Assembly (NCBI GenBank): GCA_900757615.1
Contig: CAAEON010000047.1
Location: 1 to 64,000 of the forward strand
Length of the DNA stretch: 64,000 nt
Direction of reading: 5' to 3'
Source of the DNA: an uncultured Collinsella sp.
GTDB taxonomy: Bacteria; Actinomycetota; Coriobacteriia; Coriobacteriales; Coriobacteriaceae
Shown here: positions 26,098 through 34,237 of the stretch, one piece after another
How positions within the stretch are numbered: position 1 is the first letter of the stretch
Layout: each line of letters begins with the position of its first letter
Notes under the pieces: model-generated
What the model saw: only the letters and a program-made list of their open reading frames with translations
Database searches by the model: none
Told to the model about the DNA's origin: nothing
Translations under genes and position numbers: made by a program

Positions 26098-27384
26098 ATG
26101 TCGGTCGATATAGCCATCTACGTTCACGATCTTGCCGTTGAGGCCAAGGCCGCTTCGGGCGCGCTCGCTACGGCGAGCGATGTCCAGCGCCAGGAGGCCG
26201 TGCGTGCCATGGCCGCGGCGCTTCGCGACGGCGTCGATTCCATCGTTGCCGCCAACGAGCTCGATATGTCTGCCGCGCGTGATGCAGGCACCTCGGTGGG
26301 GCTTCTCGACCGTCTGCTGCTGACGCCCGAGCGCGTTGAGGGCATGGCCGCCGGCCTGGAGAAGCTCGCTGAGCTGCCCGATCCTGTCGGCCGCGTGCTC
26401 GACCACCGTGTGCTTGCAAGCGGTGTGGATCTGACCCGCGTGAGTGTGCCGCTGGGCCTGGTCGCCATGGTGTATGAGGCGCGCCCCAACGTGACGGCCG
26501 ATGCTGCGGGTATCTGCATCCGCACCGGCAACGCCTGCATTCTGCGCGGCGGTTCGCTGGCCTATCACTCGTGCGCCATGATTGCCGAGTTGTTGGCCGA
26601 TGCCCTCGAGGCGCAGGGTTTCCCGCGCGAGGCCGTCTCGATGATTGAGTCTACCGACCGCGAGGCCACCGGCGAGCTTATGAAGCTTCGCGGCATCGTC
26701 GATGTGCTCATTCCGCGTGGCGGTGCGGGCCTGATCCAGCGCTGCGTGCGCGAGTCGCTCGTGCCGGTGATCGAGACGGGCACGGGTAACTGCCACATCT
26801 ACGTGCATGAATCCGCCGACTTCGATAAAGCGCTCAATATTATCGTCAATGCCAAGACCCAGCGCGTGGGCGTGTGCAATGCCGCCGAGTCGCTGCTGGT
26901 CGACCGCGCCGTGGCAGATTCGTTTTTGCCGGCGGTCGTGGCCGTACTGCACGACCATGGCGTGCTGATTCACGGTGACGAGGTTACGTGCACCGCATGC
27001 GCCGATGCCGGTCTTGCCGAGGGCGACGACTACGTGGCCGCAACCGAGGAGGACTGGGGCCGCGAGTATCTGGCGCTCGAGATGAGCGTGAAGGTCGTGG
27101 CGAACGAGGACGAGGCCATCGCGCACATCAACCGCTACGGCACCATGCATTCCGAGGCCATCATCGCCGAGGACGAGGATGCTTGCGAGCGCTTCCTGGA
27201 TGCGGTCGATGCCTCGGCCGTGTACGCCAACGCCAGCACGCGCTTCACTGACGGCGGCGAGTTTGGCCTGGGCGCCGAGATCGGCATCTCGACCCAAAAG
27301 CTCCACGCCCGCGGCCCCTTCGCCGCCGAGGCCCTCACCACCTACAAATACAAGCTCCGAGGCACCGGCCAGGTCCGCCCCTAG
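26098..27384 (+). CDS. proA: Gamma-glutamyl phosphate reductase
   Basis: Reduces gamma-glutamyl phosphate to glutamate semialdehyde with NADPH, second step of proline synthesis. The 428-residue aldehyde-dehydrogenase-superfamily protein shows YEARPNVTADAAG (binding region), IPRGGAGLIQR and the catalytic cysteine in RVGVCNAAESLL near residue 260. AGAAAGGG lies before the ATG. It is divergent from the peptidase-like gene with only 113 bp between the starts and is followed by a palindrome-terminator at 27399. Confidence 0.95.
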   Translation: MSVDIAIYVHDLAVEAKAASGALATASDVQRQEAVRAMAAALRDGVDSIVAANELDMSAARDAGTSVGLLDRLLLTPERVEGMAAGLEKLAELPDPVGRVLDHRVLASGVDLTRVSVPLGLVAMVYEARPNVTADAAGICIRTGNACILRGGSLAYHSCAMIAELLADALEAQGFPREAVSMIESTDREATGELMKLRGIVDVLIPRGGAGLIQRCVRESLVPVIETGTGNCHIYVHESADFDKALNIIVNAKTQRVGVCNAAESLLVDRAVADSFLPAVVAVLHDHGVLIHGDEVTCTACADAGLAEGDDYVAATEEDWGREYLALEMSVKVVANEDEAIAHINRYGTMHSEAIIAEDEDACERFLDAVDASAVYANASTRFTDGGEFGLGAEIGISTQKLHARGPFAAEALTTYKYKLRGTGQVRP

Positions 27385-27398
27385 CGCCCGCGCAAACA

Positions 27399-27439
27399 AA
27401 AACCACCACTAAAGGTGCCTTTCCCCTTTGTGGTGGTTT
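27399..27439. repeat. CCACCACAAAGG palindrome, copy 5
   Basis: Arms AAAACCACCACTAAAGG / CCTTTGTGGTGGTTTT with one extra T in the left arm and the loop TGCCTTTCC (one base from the usual TGCCTGTCC). It lies between convergent proA and the HD gene. Confidence 0.85.
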
Positions 27440-27455
27440 TAAGTGGCGTGGGCGG

Positions 27456-28055
27456 TTAGGTCTGGAAGGTGTCGCGGTCGGGGGCGAAGGACTGCATGGC
27501 CGCGATGGTGCGGTCAAAGAGCTCGGGGAGTTCCCAGCCCAGCATCTCGGCGCCCTGCGAAATCACGTCGCGCGAGCAGCCGGCGGCAAAGCGCTTGTCC
27601 TTGAACTTCTTCTTGAGCGACTTGGTCGTAAAGTCCATGACGCTCTTGCTCGGGCGCATGATGACGGCAGCTCCGATCAGGCCGGTAAGCTCGTCGCAGG
27701 CAAACAGGATCTTTTCCATCTGTAGCTCGGGCTTGGGCAGCGAGGTGTTGAAATCGGACGTGTGCGACTGAATGGCACGGATGAGCTCGGGCGAGGCACC
27801 TTCACCCTTAAGAATCTCGGCAGCATAGATGGTGTGGTTCATGGGGTCGTCCTCATGCTCCTCCCAATCCAAGTCGTGCAGCAGGCCGACGATGCCCCAA
27901 AACTCCTCGTTCTCGGGGTCGAACTCGCGCGCAAAGTAGCGCATGGTGCCCTCGACCGTCTCGCCATGGGTGATGTGGAACGGGTCTTTGTTGTGCTCGT
28001 TGAGCAGTTCGAACGCGCGGTCGCGGGTGATTCCGGCGGTAAGCGGCTCTGCCAT
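27456..28055 (-). CDS. HD-domain phosphohydrolase
   Basis: A 199-residue metal-dependent HD-superfamily phosphohydrolase. The motif LLHDLDWEEHED near residue 58 supplies the HD pair; an upstream His in ITHGE and downstream H in IQSHTSDF and D in FACDELTGL complete a plausible metal site. Small HD proteins of this type act on nucleotides or related phosphates; the substrate is not known. It stands alone between two copies of the intergenic palindrome. GGAG lies before the ATG. Confidence 0.8.
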   Translation of the reverse strand: MAEPLTAGITRDRAFELLNEHNKDPFHITHGETVEGTMRYFAREFDPENEEFWGIVGLLHDLDWEEHEDDPMNHTIYAAEILKGEGASPELIRAIQSHTSDFNTSLPKPELQMEKILFACDELTGLIGAAVIMRPSKSVMDFTTKSLKKKFKDKRFAAGCSRDVISQGAEMLGWELPELFDRTIAAMQSFAPDRDTFQT

Positions 28056-28110
28056 AAGAGACTCCTTGTGCTCGTGGGTATCGATAAGAATGAATACTAC
28101 TAGAACAAGA

Positions 28111-28150
28111 AAACCACCACAAAGGTGTCTGTCCCCTTTGTGGTGGTTTT
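28111..28150. repeat. CCACCACAAAGG palindrome, copy 6
   Basis: Arms AAAACCACCACAAAGG / CCTTTGTGGTGGTTTT with loop TGTCTGTCC, between the 3' end of the CarD gene and the 5' end of the HD gene (both minus). It would end the CarD transcript. Confidence 0.85.
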
Positions 28151-28163
28151 TGGCGCGGATGGG

Positions 28164-28649
28164 TTAGTTGAGGGCGGCTTGGGCTAGGCGAGCTTCGGCG
28201 GCCTCCTCGGTGACGCCAAGGGCCACGGCGAACTCCTCGATGGAGCGGCGCTTGGCCTCCTTGAGTACGCGCATGTAGTAGGAGCTGGGCTTTTTATCGG
28301 CTTCCTCGGCCTGGCGAATGCGGTACATCATGGTCTTTGCCACGCGGACCGTCTCGGGCGCGCCCAGCTTGAGCTGCTGCTTAAAGTGCGTCTCCTCAAG
28401 TGAGCTGTTGCGCTCGGTAAAGGTGTCGCACTCCAGCTCGTCATAGTGGCTCAACAGGTGCTCGGCATCTTGCTGGGAGATGGCGGCATGCAGACGGTCG
28501 GCCTGCGCCACGGGGTACATGAGGATCGTCTGCGCATGTCCCTGCTTGGTCTCGAGCAACAACATGGGCTGCGGCGTGTCGTCCCTAAAGCCGACGACGG
28601 TGCAGACTCCCTGACCCGGATGAATGACGTGTTGACCGATTGAGAACAT
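28164..28649 (-). CDS. CarD-family transcription regulator
   Basis: A 161-residue CarD protein. The N-terminal Tudor-like RNA-polymerase-interacting domain starts MFSIGQHVIHPGQGVCTVVG; the rest is helical, as in the DNA-binding domain of CarD (YMRVLKEAKRRSIEEFAVAL). CarD binds the RNA polymerase beta subunit and stabilises open complexes, notably at rRNA promoters in actinobacteria. GGAGG precedes the ATG, and a palindrome (28664-28679) lies directly in front of that site, possibly an operator. Confidence 0.88.
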   Translation of the reverse strand: MFSIGQHVIHPGQGVCTVVGFRDDTPQPMLLLETKQGHAQTILMYPVAQADRLHAAISQQDAEHLLSHYDELECDTFTERNSSLEETHFKQQLKLGAPETVRVAKTMMYRIRQAEEADKKPSSYYMRVLKEAKRRSIEEFAVALGVTEEAAEARLAQAALN

Positions 28650-28663
28650 GCTACCTCCAACTT

Positions 28664-28679
28664 ATACGTATTTACGTAT
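28664..28679. promoter_or_regulatory. Palindrome in front of the CarD gene
   Basis: ATACGTA-TT-TACGTAT, two perfect 7-bp arms with a 2-bp centre, 15 bp upstream of the start codon on the minus strand, where it would overlap the start of the transcript. Confidence 0.4.
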
Positions 28680-28991
28680 GTTAAGAATACCACGCTGACG
28701 TGCGCAAACCATCACTTTATGCAGGAAAAGCACACAACTCCGATAGGTAAGAGTATTCGATAACAGACACAGCTCATTCACACCTTTATGCATTTTCAAC
28801 GCCTGCATAATCTGCAGGCAGACCGGCATCTTTGAGTGACTCCATACAAGCTGTAGTCAATTTTGTGCATATGCAATATCGATTGGCTTTACCCTGCGAC
28901 AGTGCCCGTCGCTTGTGATAGAGTGCTACAAACTCTGGCTTTTGCCCTACGAGTGACCAAGAGCTCGGGGGCTTTAACACAAGGAGGATCT
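28680..28991. other. Intergenic region between CarD and argS
   Basis: Holds a small hairpin GCCTGC-ATAATCT-GCAGGC (28803-28821) and a TGCATATGCA palindrome (about 28865). No T-box specifier or antiterminator sequence was seen ahead of argS. A promoter for argS must lie here but no convincing pair of boxes stood out. Confidence 0.3.
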
Positions 28992-30845
28992 ATGCCCGAG
29001 AAGATTGAAGAGCTGGTACGCGCTGCGCTTGCTGCGGCCCAGGAGGCCGGCGACCTTTCCGCATTTGAACTTGACGATTGCGCCATCGAGCGACCGGCTG
29101 ACACTTCTCATGGCGAGTGGACCTCTACCATGGCCCTGAAGTCCGCCAAGCTGGCCCACTGCGCCCCGCGCAAGATCGCCGAGGCCATCGTTGCCCATAT
29201 GCCCGAGGACCCCGCGATTGAGAAGGTCGAGATCGCAGGCCCCGGCTTCATCAACTTCTACCTCTCCGTTGCTGTCAAGAATGCCATCTTTGGCGAGGCT
29301 CGCGAGAAGGGCATGGACTTCGCTAAGTCCAACGTCGGTGGTGGCCTGAAGACCCAGGTCGAGTTTGTTTCCGCCAACCCCGTCGGCCCCATGCACATCG
29401 GCCACGGCCGCTGGGCCGCACTGGGCGACTCGCTCTGCCGCGTCATGGACCACGCCGGTTACGAGATTCAGCGTGAGTTCTACATCAACGACCACGGCTC
29501 TCAGATGAACACCTTCGGCAACTCCATCAGCACGCGCTATATGCAGCTTGCCGACATCATCGCCAAGCAGGGCGTGGATATCGACGAGGCTCACAAGCTG
29601 CTGATCGCCGACCGCGACGCCTTTGTTGCCGACGAGAACGACGAGCACCCCGAGACCCATCCGTATCAGGACAACTTTGCCGAGACTCTGGGCAAGGACT
29701 CCTACGGCGGCGACTACATCATCGACGAGGCTGCCGAGTTCTGGCGCACCGACGGCGATAAGTGGGTCGACGCCGATCCTCAGGAGCGCATGGAGAGCTT
29801 CCGCGAGCGCGGCTACGTAAAGATGGTCGACAACATGCGCGACCTCTGCCACGCCGTCAATTGCGACTTCGATCGTTGGTACTCCGAGCGTTCGCTGTAC
29901 GTGAAGGACACCGAGGGCGAGACCGCCGGTACCTCTGCCGTCGACCGCGCTTTTGAGAAGCTCGACAAGATGGGCTACCTCTACACCAAGGACGGCGCCC
30001 TGTGGTTCCGCTCCACCGACTTGGGCGATGATAAGGACCGCGTCCTGATCAAGTCCGACGGTGAGTACACCTACTTCGCCTCCGACGTTGCCTATCACTG
30101 GGATAAGTTCCAGCGCGTCGACCACGTCATCGACATCTGGGGTGCCGACCACCACGGCTACATCGAGCGCGTCCGCTGCGTCTGCGACGCTCTGGGTTAC
30201 CCCGGCAAGTTCGAGGTTCTGCTGGGCCAGCTCGTCAACCTGCTGCGTAACGGCAAGCCCGTCCGCATGTCCAAGCGCAAGGGCACCATGGTGACCCTGC
30301 AGGAGCTCGTCGACGAGGTCGGTTCCGACGCCGCCCGCTACACGCTCATCTCCAAGAGCTCTAACCAGATGGTCGACTTCGATATTGAGGCCGTTAAGAA
30401 GCGCGATAACTCCAACCCGGTCTATTACGTGCAGTATGCTCACGCCCGCGTGTGCTCCATCCTGCGCCGTGCCGCCGACGTTACGCCTGAGCAGGCCGAC
30501 GAGATGGGCATGAAGGCCGTTGCCGCCAAGGCCATCGGTGAGAACGTCGATTACTCGCTGCTGACCGACCCGACCGAGCTCGCTCTTTCGCGTAAGCTCA
30601 ACGAGCTCACCGACCTCATCGCCAGCTGCGCTCGTGATCGCGCCCCGTTCCGTCTGACGCACTTTGCCGAGGAACTCGCCGGCGACTTCCACAGCTTCTA
30701 CGCTGCCTGCCAGGTGCTGCCGAGCGAGGGCCGTCCCGTCGACCCCGAGCTTTCGCGTGCCCGTCTGGCCGCTTGCGACGCTGTCCGCGTGACGCTCGCC
30801 CTGGTGCTCACCCTCGTTGGCGTTTCCGCGCCCGAGCAGATGTAA
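28992..30845 (+). CDS. argS: Arginine-tRNA ligase
   Basis: Charges tRNA-Arg with arginine. The 617-residue class I enzyme has the N-terminal Add-1 domain, the HIGH motif in NPVGPMHIGHGRWAALGD (about residue 135), the MSKRKGTMVTLQELV segment that replaces KMSKS in this family, and a C-terminal DALR anticodon-binding domain (AHARVCSILRRA onward). An AAGGAGG site precedes ATG 28992; the ORF open back to 28863 is not needed. Followed by a good terminator. Confidence 0.95.
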   Translation: MPEKIEELVRAALAAAQEAGDLSAFELDDCAIERPADTSHGEWTSTMALKSAKLAHCAPRKIAEAIVAHMPEDPAIEKVEIAGPGFINFYLSVAVKNAIFGEAREKGMDFAKSNVGGGLKTQVEFVSANPVGPMHIGHGRWAALGDSLCRVMDHAGYEIQREFYINDHGSQMNTFGNSISTRYMQLADIIAKQGVDIDEAHKLLIADRDAFVADENDEHPETHPYQDNFAETLGKDSYGGDYIIDEAAEFWRTDGDKWVDADPQERMESFRERGYVKMVDNMRDLCHAVNCDFDRWYSERSLYVKDTEGETAGTSAVDRAFEKLDKMGYLYTKDGALWFRSTDLGDDKDRVLIKSDGEYTYFASDVAYHWDKFQRVDHVIDIWGADHHGYIERVRCVCDALGYPGKFEVLLGQLVNLLRNGKPVRMSKRKGTMVTLQELVDEVGSDAARYTLISKSSNQMVDFDIEAVKKRDNSNPVYYVQYAHARVCSILRRAADVTPEQADEMGMKAVAAKAIGENVDYSLLTDPTELALSRKLNELTDLIASCARDRAPFRLTHFAEELAGDFHSFYAACQVLPSEGRPVDPELSRARLAACDAVRVTLALVLTLVGVSAPEQM

Positions 30846-30891
30846 TCTGCGGGTCATTTGACCGTGTAGGTTTGGTTTAACTGAGCCCTAT

Positions 30892-30924
30892 AAGCCCGAT
30901 CTCCCACGGAGGTCGGGCTTTTTT
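30892..30924 (+). terminator. Intrinsic terminator of argS
   Basis: AAGCCCGATCTCC pairs with GGAGGTCGGGCTT around a 4-nt loop, followed by six T. Confidence 0.85.
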
Positions 30925-30969
30925 CGCAAATGCCGACGTATTGACGAATTTGGAACTGCTGGAAATACG

Positions 30970-31119
30970 AAACTATGCCGGTTTACTACGATAAATTGAG
31001 AATTTCCAACCACGCCGGCTTTTCTCTAAAAAGTGCAAAGCATCTACCTGCGGTTTTAGTTCAACAAGCTTCGGAGTGGTCGCGGTTGAGCGATTCATCG
31101 TAGTAAACCGCCATAGTTT
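30970..31119. repeat. Fold-back element B (variable-stem family)
   Basis: AAACTATGCCGGTTTACTAC (then GAT) at the left is complementary to the right end with one mismatch, 150 bp in total; inner CAACC/GGTTG arms extend the fold. Read on the minus strand, the interior holds AAAACCGCAGGTAGATGC and GCCGGCGTGGTTGGAAA, the blocks shared with elements A and C. It lies between argS and rho. Confidence 0.75.
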
Positions 31120-31158
31120 TGGCGGAGGCGGTCAGATTTGTGGGCGGTAAATCAAAGA

Positions 31159-31201
31159 GTGTCCCTTTTGACTAGTCGTTTAAGAACGTCCCCAATGACT
31201 A
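31159..31201. repeat. Intergenic repeat, identical over 32 bp to 11712-11743
   Basis: GACTAGTCGTTTAAG and the following 17 bases are identical to the copy upstream of pckA. Here it ends 2 bp before the likely -35 box of rho. Confidence 0.8.
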
Positions 31202-31203
31202 AG

Positions 31204-31231
31204 TTGCAGGTGGCGGCGGTTGTGTTACACT
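31204..31231 (+). promoter_or_regulatory. Candidate rho promoter
   Basis: TTGCAG and TACACT with a 16-bp spacer, about 140 bp ahead of the rho start. A second candidate is TTGACG at 31243-31248. The implied 5' leader of over 100 nt would leave room for the autoregulation known for rho. Confidence 0.45.
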
Positions 31232-31374
31232 AACGCTGCGTAGTTGACGCAATCATCTCGATACAGATCAATGATGTTCGTCGTTTTGAACGGAACTAGA
31301 CTGTTTAGCCGCCCTGAAGGTTTATGCAGGGAGCATGTGATCACAGGGCTTGAAAAGAAAGTTGAGCAAACACT

Positions 31375-33924
31375 GTGTCTGATCAACAGCAAGAAAATGA
31401 AATAACGACGACGCAGGCCGCTCCCGCTGCACCGGTTGCGTCGGACCAGGTCGCGATGTCCGCGCAAGCCTCGGCTCCTGAGACGCCTAAGGCTGCTTCG
31501 ACGCCTGCGCCTGCAACTGTTGAGGAGGCTGCTCCGGCAAAGCCCAAGCGCACGCGCCGTACGGCCAAGCCTGCCGCTGACGGCGAGGAGGTCACCAAGC
31601 CCAAGCGCCGTACCACGCGCACGACGCGCGCCAAGCGCACCGTTGCGGCTGACTCCTCGGCGCCGATTTCCGATGAGGTCGCGCAGGCACGTGCTTTGGC
31701 GCAGATTAGCGAGGCCCAGGTGGTGCGCGCCCGCCGTCGTGCTGCCGAGCGCGAGGCCGCGGCTCTGACCGAGCTTGCAGCTCCGTCTGTGCCCGAGACG
31801 CCTGCCGCCATCGAGACCCCTGCCGCCGACCTGCCGACCGAGAAGCCGGCACCGCGCACACGCCGCCGCGCGGCTGCTAAGGCCGAGCAGGTTGCGGAAC
31901 AGGTAGCCCCCGAGCTCACTGAGGCTTCGGTCCGTTCCGCGGCAGGGGAGGGCACGTCGCCTGTTGAGCCCGCTGCGCCTGTCGAGGCCAACGAAGTTCC
32001 CGTTGTCGATCCGGCTTTGCGCCCGCACCGTCGCGGTCGCAAGCCCAAGGCCTTTGTCGAGGCCGAGAAGGCCGCAGCCGCAGCCGCCGCCGCTCGGGAT
32101 GCTGCGGTGACCGCCAAGTCCTCAACTGCTGCCGATGTACCCGTCCAGGATGCTACGACTTCCGAGGCCGTTTCTGCCGATGCCGAGCCCGCCGACGTCC
32201 GTCCCGGTCGCAGCCGTCGCACTGCTGCTAAGCGCACGTCCAAGGCTAAGGCTGCCAAGAAGGGTGCGTCCGAGGATTCCGCCGAGACGACCGCCGATGC
32301 ATCGACTGATGCCGTCGAGCCCCAGGACGTCGAACAGCCTGCATCCGAGAAGCCCAAGCGCGGTCGCAAGAAGTCCGTTAAGGCCAAGGCCGCCGAGCAG
32401 CAGGCTGATGTCGAAGCGCAGGTTGATTCTGGCGCCGAGGCCAATGACGCCGCTGCGGCCAATGTTGACACCGCCGCAACCGATGGTGCCGCCCACGCCG
32501 AGGGCGAAGACGGCGCTCGCCCCAACCGTCGCCAGCACAAGCGCAACGAGGAGCGCAACGAGCGCAAGGACGAGCGCAACAACGACCGTCGCAACCGCCA
32601 GCGCGATCGCAAGCAACGCAACAAGGAGCGTAATGCCGCTCCCACCGAGCCCACGCTTTCGCGCGAGGAGCTCGCTGCCATGAAGGTCGCCGAACTTCGC
32701 GAGAAGGCCAAGGAGTTCGAGATCGAGACGACCGGCAAGAAGAAAGCCGAGCTCGTCGAGGAGATCTACGTCACCGCCGCGAAAGCCGAGGGCTTCCGCG
32801 ATATCAAGGGCATTCTGCAGATTCGCCCGGACAGCTCCGGCATCATCCACGCCCATGGCTACATGAAGTCCAACGACGACGCCTTCGTGCCCGCCTACCT
32901 CATCCGCTCCGCGCGCCTGCGCACGGGTGACGTCATCGAGGGCTCGCTGCGTCCTTCGCGCGGTGGCGACAAGCGCGCCGGCCTCGCCAAAATCACGACC
33001 GTCAACGGTCTGGACCCCGAGCAGATTCGCAACCGCCCCAAGTTCGGCGACCTCACCCCGGTCTATCCCAACGAGCCGCTGCGCATGGAGCACGGCAAGG
33101 ACTCTATTACCGGTCGCGCCATCGACATCGTTTCACCGATCGGCAAGGGCCAGCGCGGCCTGATCGTGTCCCCGCCCAAGGCCGGCAAGACCACGATCCT
33201 CAAGAAGATCTGCCAGTCTATCTCGATTAACAACCCCGAGGTGCACCTCATCTGCCTGCTCGTCGACGAGCGCCCCGAAGAGGTCACCGATATGCAGCGT
33301 TCCATCAAGGGTGAGGTTGTGGCGTCGACCTTCGATATGCCCGCCGATAACCACACTCGCGTGGCAGAGCTCGTCATCGAGCGCGCCAAGCGCATCGTAG
33401 AGCTGGGTGGCGACGTCGTGGTGGTGCTCGACTCCATCACGCGCCTCGCCCGCGCCTACAACTTGGCGGCGCCCGCCTCGGGCCGCATCCTTTCGGGCGG
33501 CGTCGATTCGGCGGCACTGTATCCACCCAAGCGCTTCCTGGGTGCAGCCCGCAATATCGAGAACGGTGGCTCGCTCACCATCCTGGCCTCTGCCCTCATC
33601 GACACCGGTTCCAAGATGGACGAGGTCATCTTTGAGGAGTTCAAGGGCACCGGCAACATGGAGCTTAAGCTCGACCGCGACCTGGCCGACCGCCGCATCT
33701 TCCCGGCTATCGACCCCGTTGCCTCCGGTACGCGTAACGAGGATCTGTTGGTCGACGAGCAGATGCGTCCGTTTGTCTTTGGTCTGCGTCGCATTCTTGC
33801 CGGCATGAACAACACCGAGCGCGCAGCCGCATCGTTTATCAAGGGTCTTAAGGGCACCAACACCAACCAGGAGTTCCTGGTGCGTTCGGCCAAAAAACAC
33901 AGCGACTACGAGCAGACGTTCTAA
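31375..33924 (+). CDS. rho: Transcription termination factor Rho with long disordered N-terminal extension
   Basis: Hexameric RNA-dependent ATPase that ends transcription. The 849-residue protein is about twice the usual 420. Residues 1 to about 425 are a low-complexity Ala/Pro/Glu/Lys tract with AT-hook-like clusters (KPKRTRRT, HRRGRKPK, KPKRGRKK), ending in a dense Arg/Asn/Glu block. Then come the Rho N-terminal helix bundle (about 428-470, ELAAMKVAELREKAKEFEIE), the cold-shock RNA-binding domain (DIKGILQIRPDSSGIIHAHG) and the ATPase with P-loop PPKAGKTT (about 599-606), DERPEEVTDM and DSITRLARAYN. The start is GTG 31375. Such inserts are known in high-GC Gram-positive Rho proteins and may bind nucleic acid or drive clustering. 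Confidence 0.95.
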   Translation: MSDQQQENEITTTQAAPAAPVASDQVAMSAQASAPETPKAASTPAPATVEEAAPAKPKRTRRTAKPAADGEEVTKPKRRTTRTTRAKRTVAADSSAPISDEVAQARALAQISEAQVVRARRRAAEREAAALTELAAPSVPETPAAIETPAADLPTEKPAPRTRRRAAAKAEQVAEQVAPELTEASVRSAAGEGTSPVEPAAPVEANEVPVVDPALRPHRRGRKPKAFVEAEKAAAAAAAARDAAVTAKSSTAADVPVQDATTSEAVSADAEPADVRPGRSRRTAAKRTSKAKAAKKGASEDSAETTADASTDAVEPQDVEQPASEKPKRGRKKSVKAKAAEQQADVEAQVDSGAEANDAAAANVDTAATDGAAHAEGEDGARPNRRQHKRNEERNERKDERNNDRRNRQRDRKQRNKERNAAPTEPTLSREELAAMKVAELREKAKEFEIETTGKKKAELVEEIYVTAAKAEGFRDIKGILQIRPDSSGIIHAHGYMKSNDDAFVPAYLIRSARLRTGDVIEGSLRPSRGGDKRAGLAKITTVNGLDPEQIRNRPKFGDLTPVYPNEPLRMEHGKDSITGRAIDIVSPIGKGQRGLIVSPPKAGKTTILKKICQSISINNPEVHLICLLVDERPEEVTDMQRSIKGEVVASTFDMPADNHTRVAELVIERAKRIVELGGDVVVVLDSITRLARAYNLAAPASGRILSGGVDSAALYPPKRFLGAARNIENGGSLTILASALIDTGSKMDEVIFEEFKGTGNMELKLDRDLADRRIFPAIDPVASGTRNEDLLVDEQMRPFVFGLRRILAGMNNTERAAASFIKGLKGTNTNQEFLVRSAKKHSDYEQTF

Positions 33925-33962
33925 GTTGTCATCCACGCGCGGCGATAGTCATCAATGCGATA

Positions 33963-33993
33963 AAGGGTCGGGGCTTTGAGCCTCGGCCCTTTT
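33963..33993 (+). terminator. Terminator of rho
   Basis: AAGGGTCGGGGC pairs with GCCTCGGCCCTT (G-U allowed), followed by TTTT. Confidence 0.7.
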
Positions 33994-34237
33994 CCATAGC
34001 GCCGCTCCGCGCTAATTTTTGACCGTAAGACCGACGAGCAGCAGGTTTCCCGTTTCAATCCGACATCGTCGCTTGCAATCGGCAGGGCGGTTTCGCATAA
34101 TAGCTTTTAAGCTTCGCGACGGAAAACGCAGATGAAACGAACCATATACCGTTGCTTTGGGGCATAGCCCCGCTTCATCTTCTCTCGCGCAGCCAACTGA
34201 ATGATGCGATTTGGGTGCTGGAAGATGGGGAGAGCTC
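33994..34237. other. Intergenic region upstream of the membrane protein gene
   Basis: Contains a small hairpin GGGGC-ATA-GCCCC at about 34160-34173 and otherwise nothing I can assign. The promoter for the next gene is presumably here. Confidence 0.3.

Noticed and set aside
28680..28991. T-box riboswitch ahead of argS
   Set aside because: No conserved AGGGTGGNACCGCG-type antiterminator sequence or specifier loop could be found; the same was true upstream of trpS.
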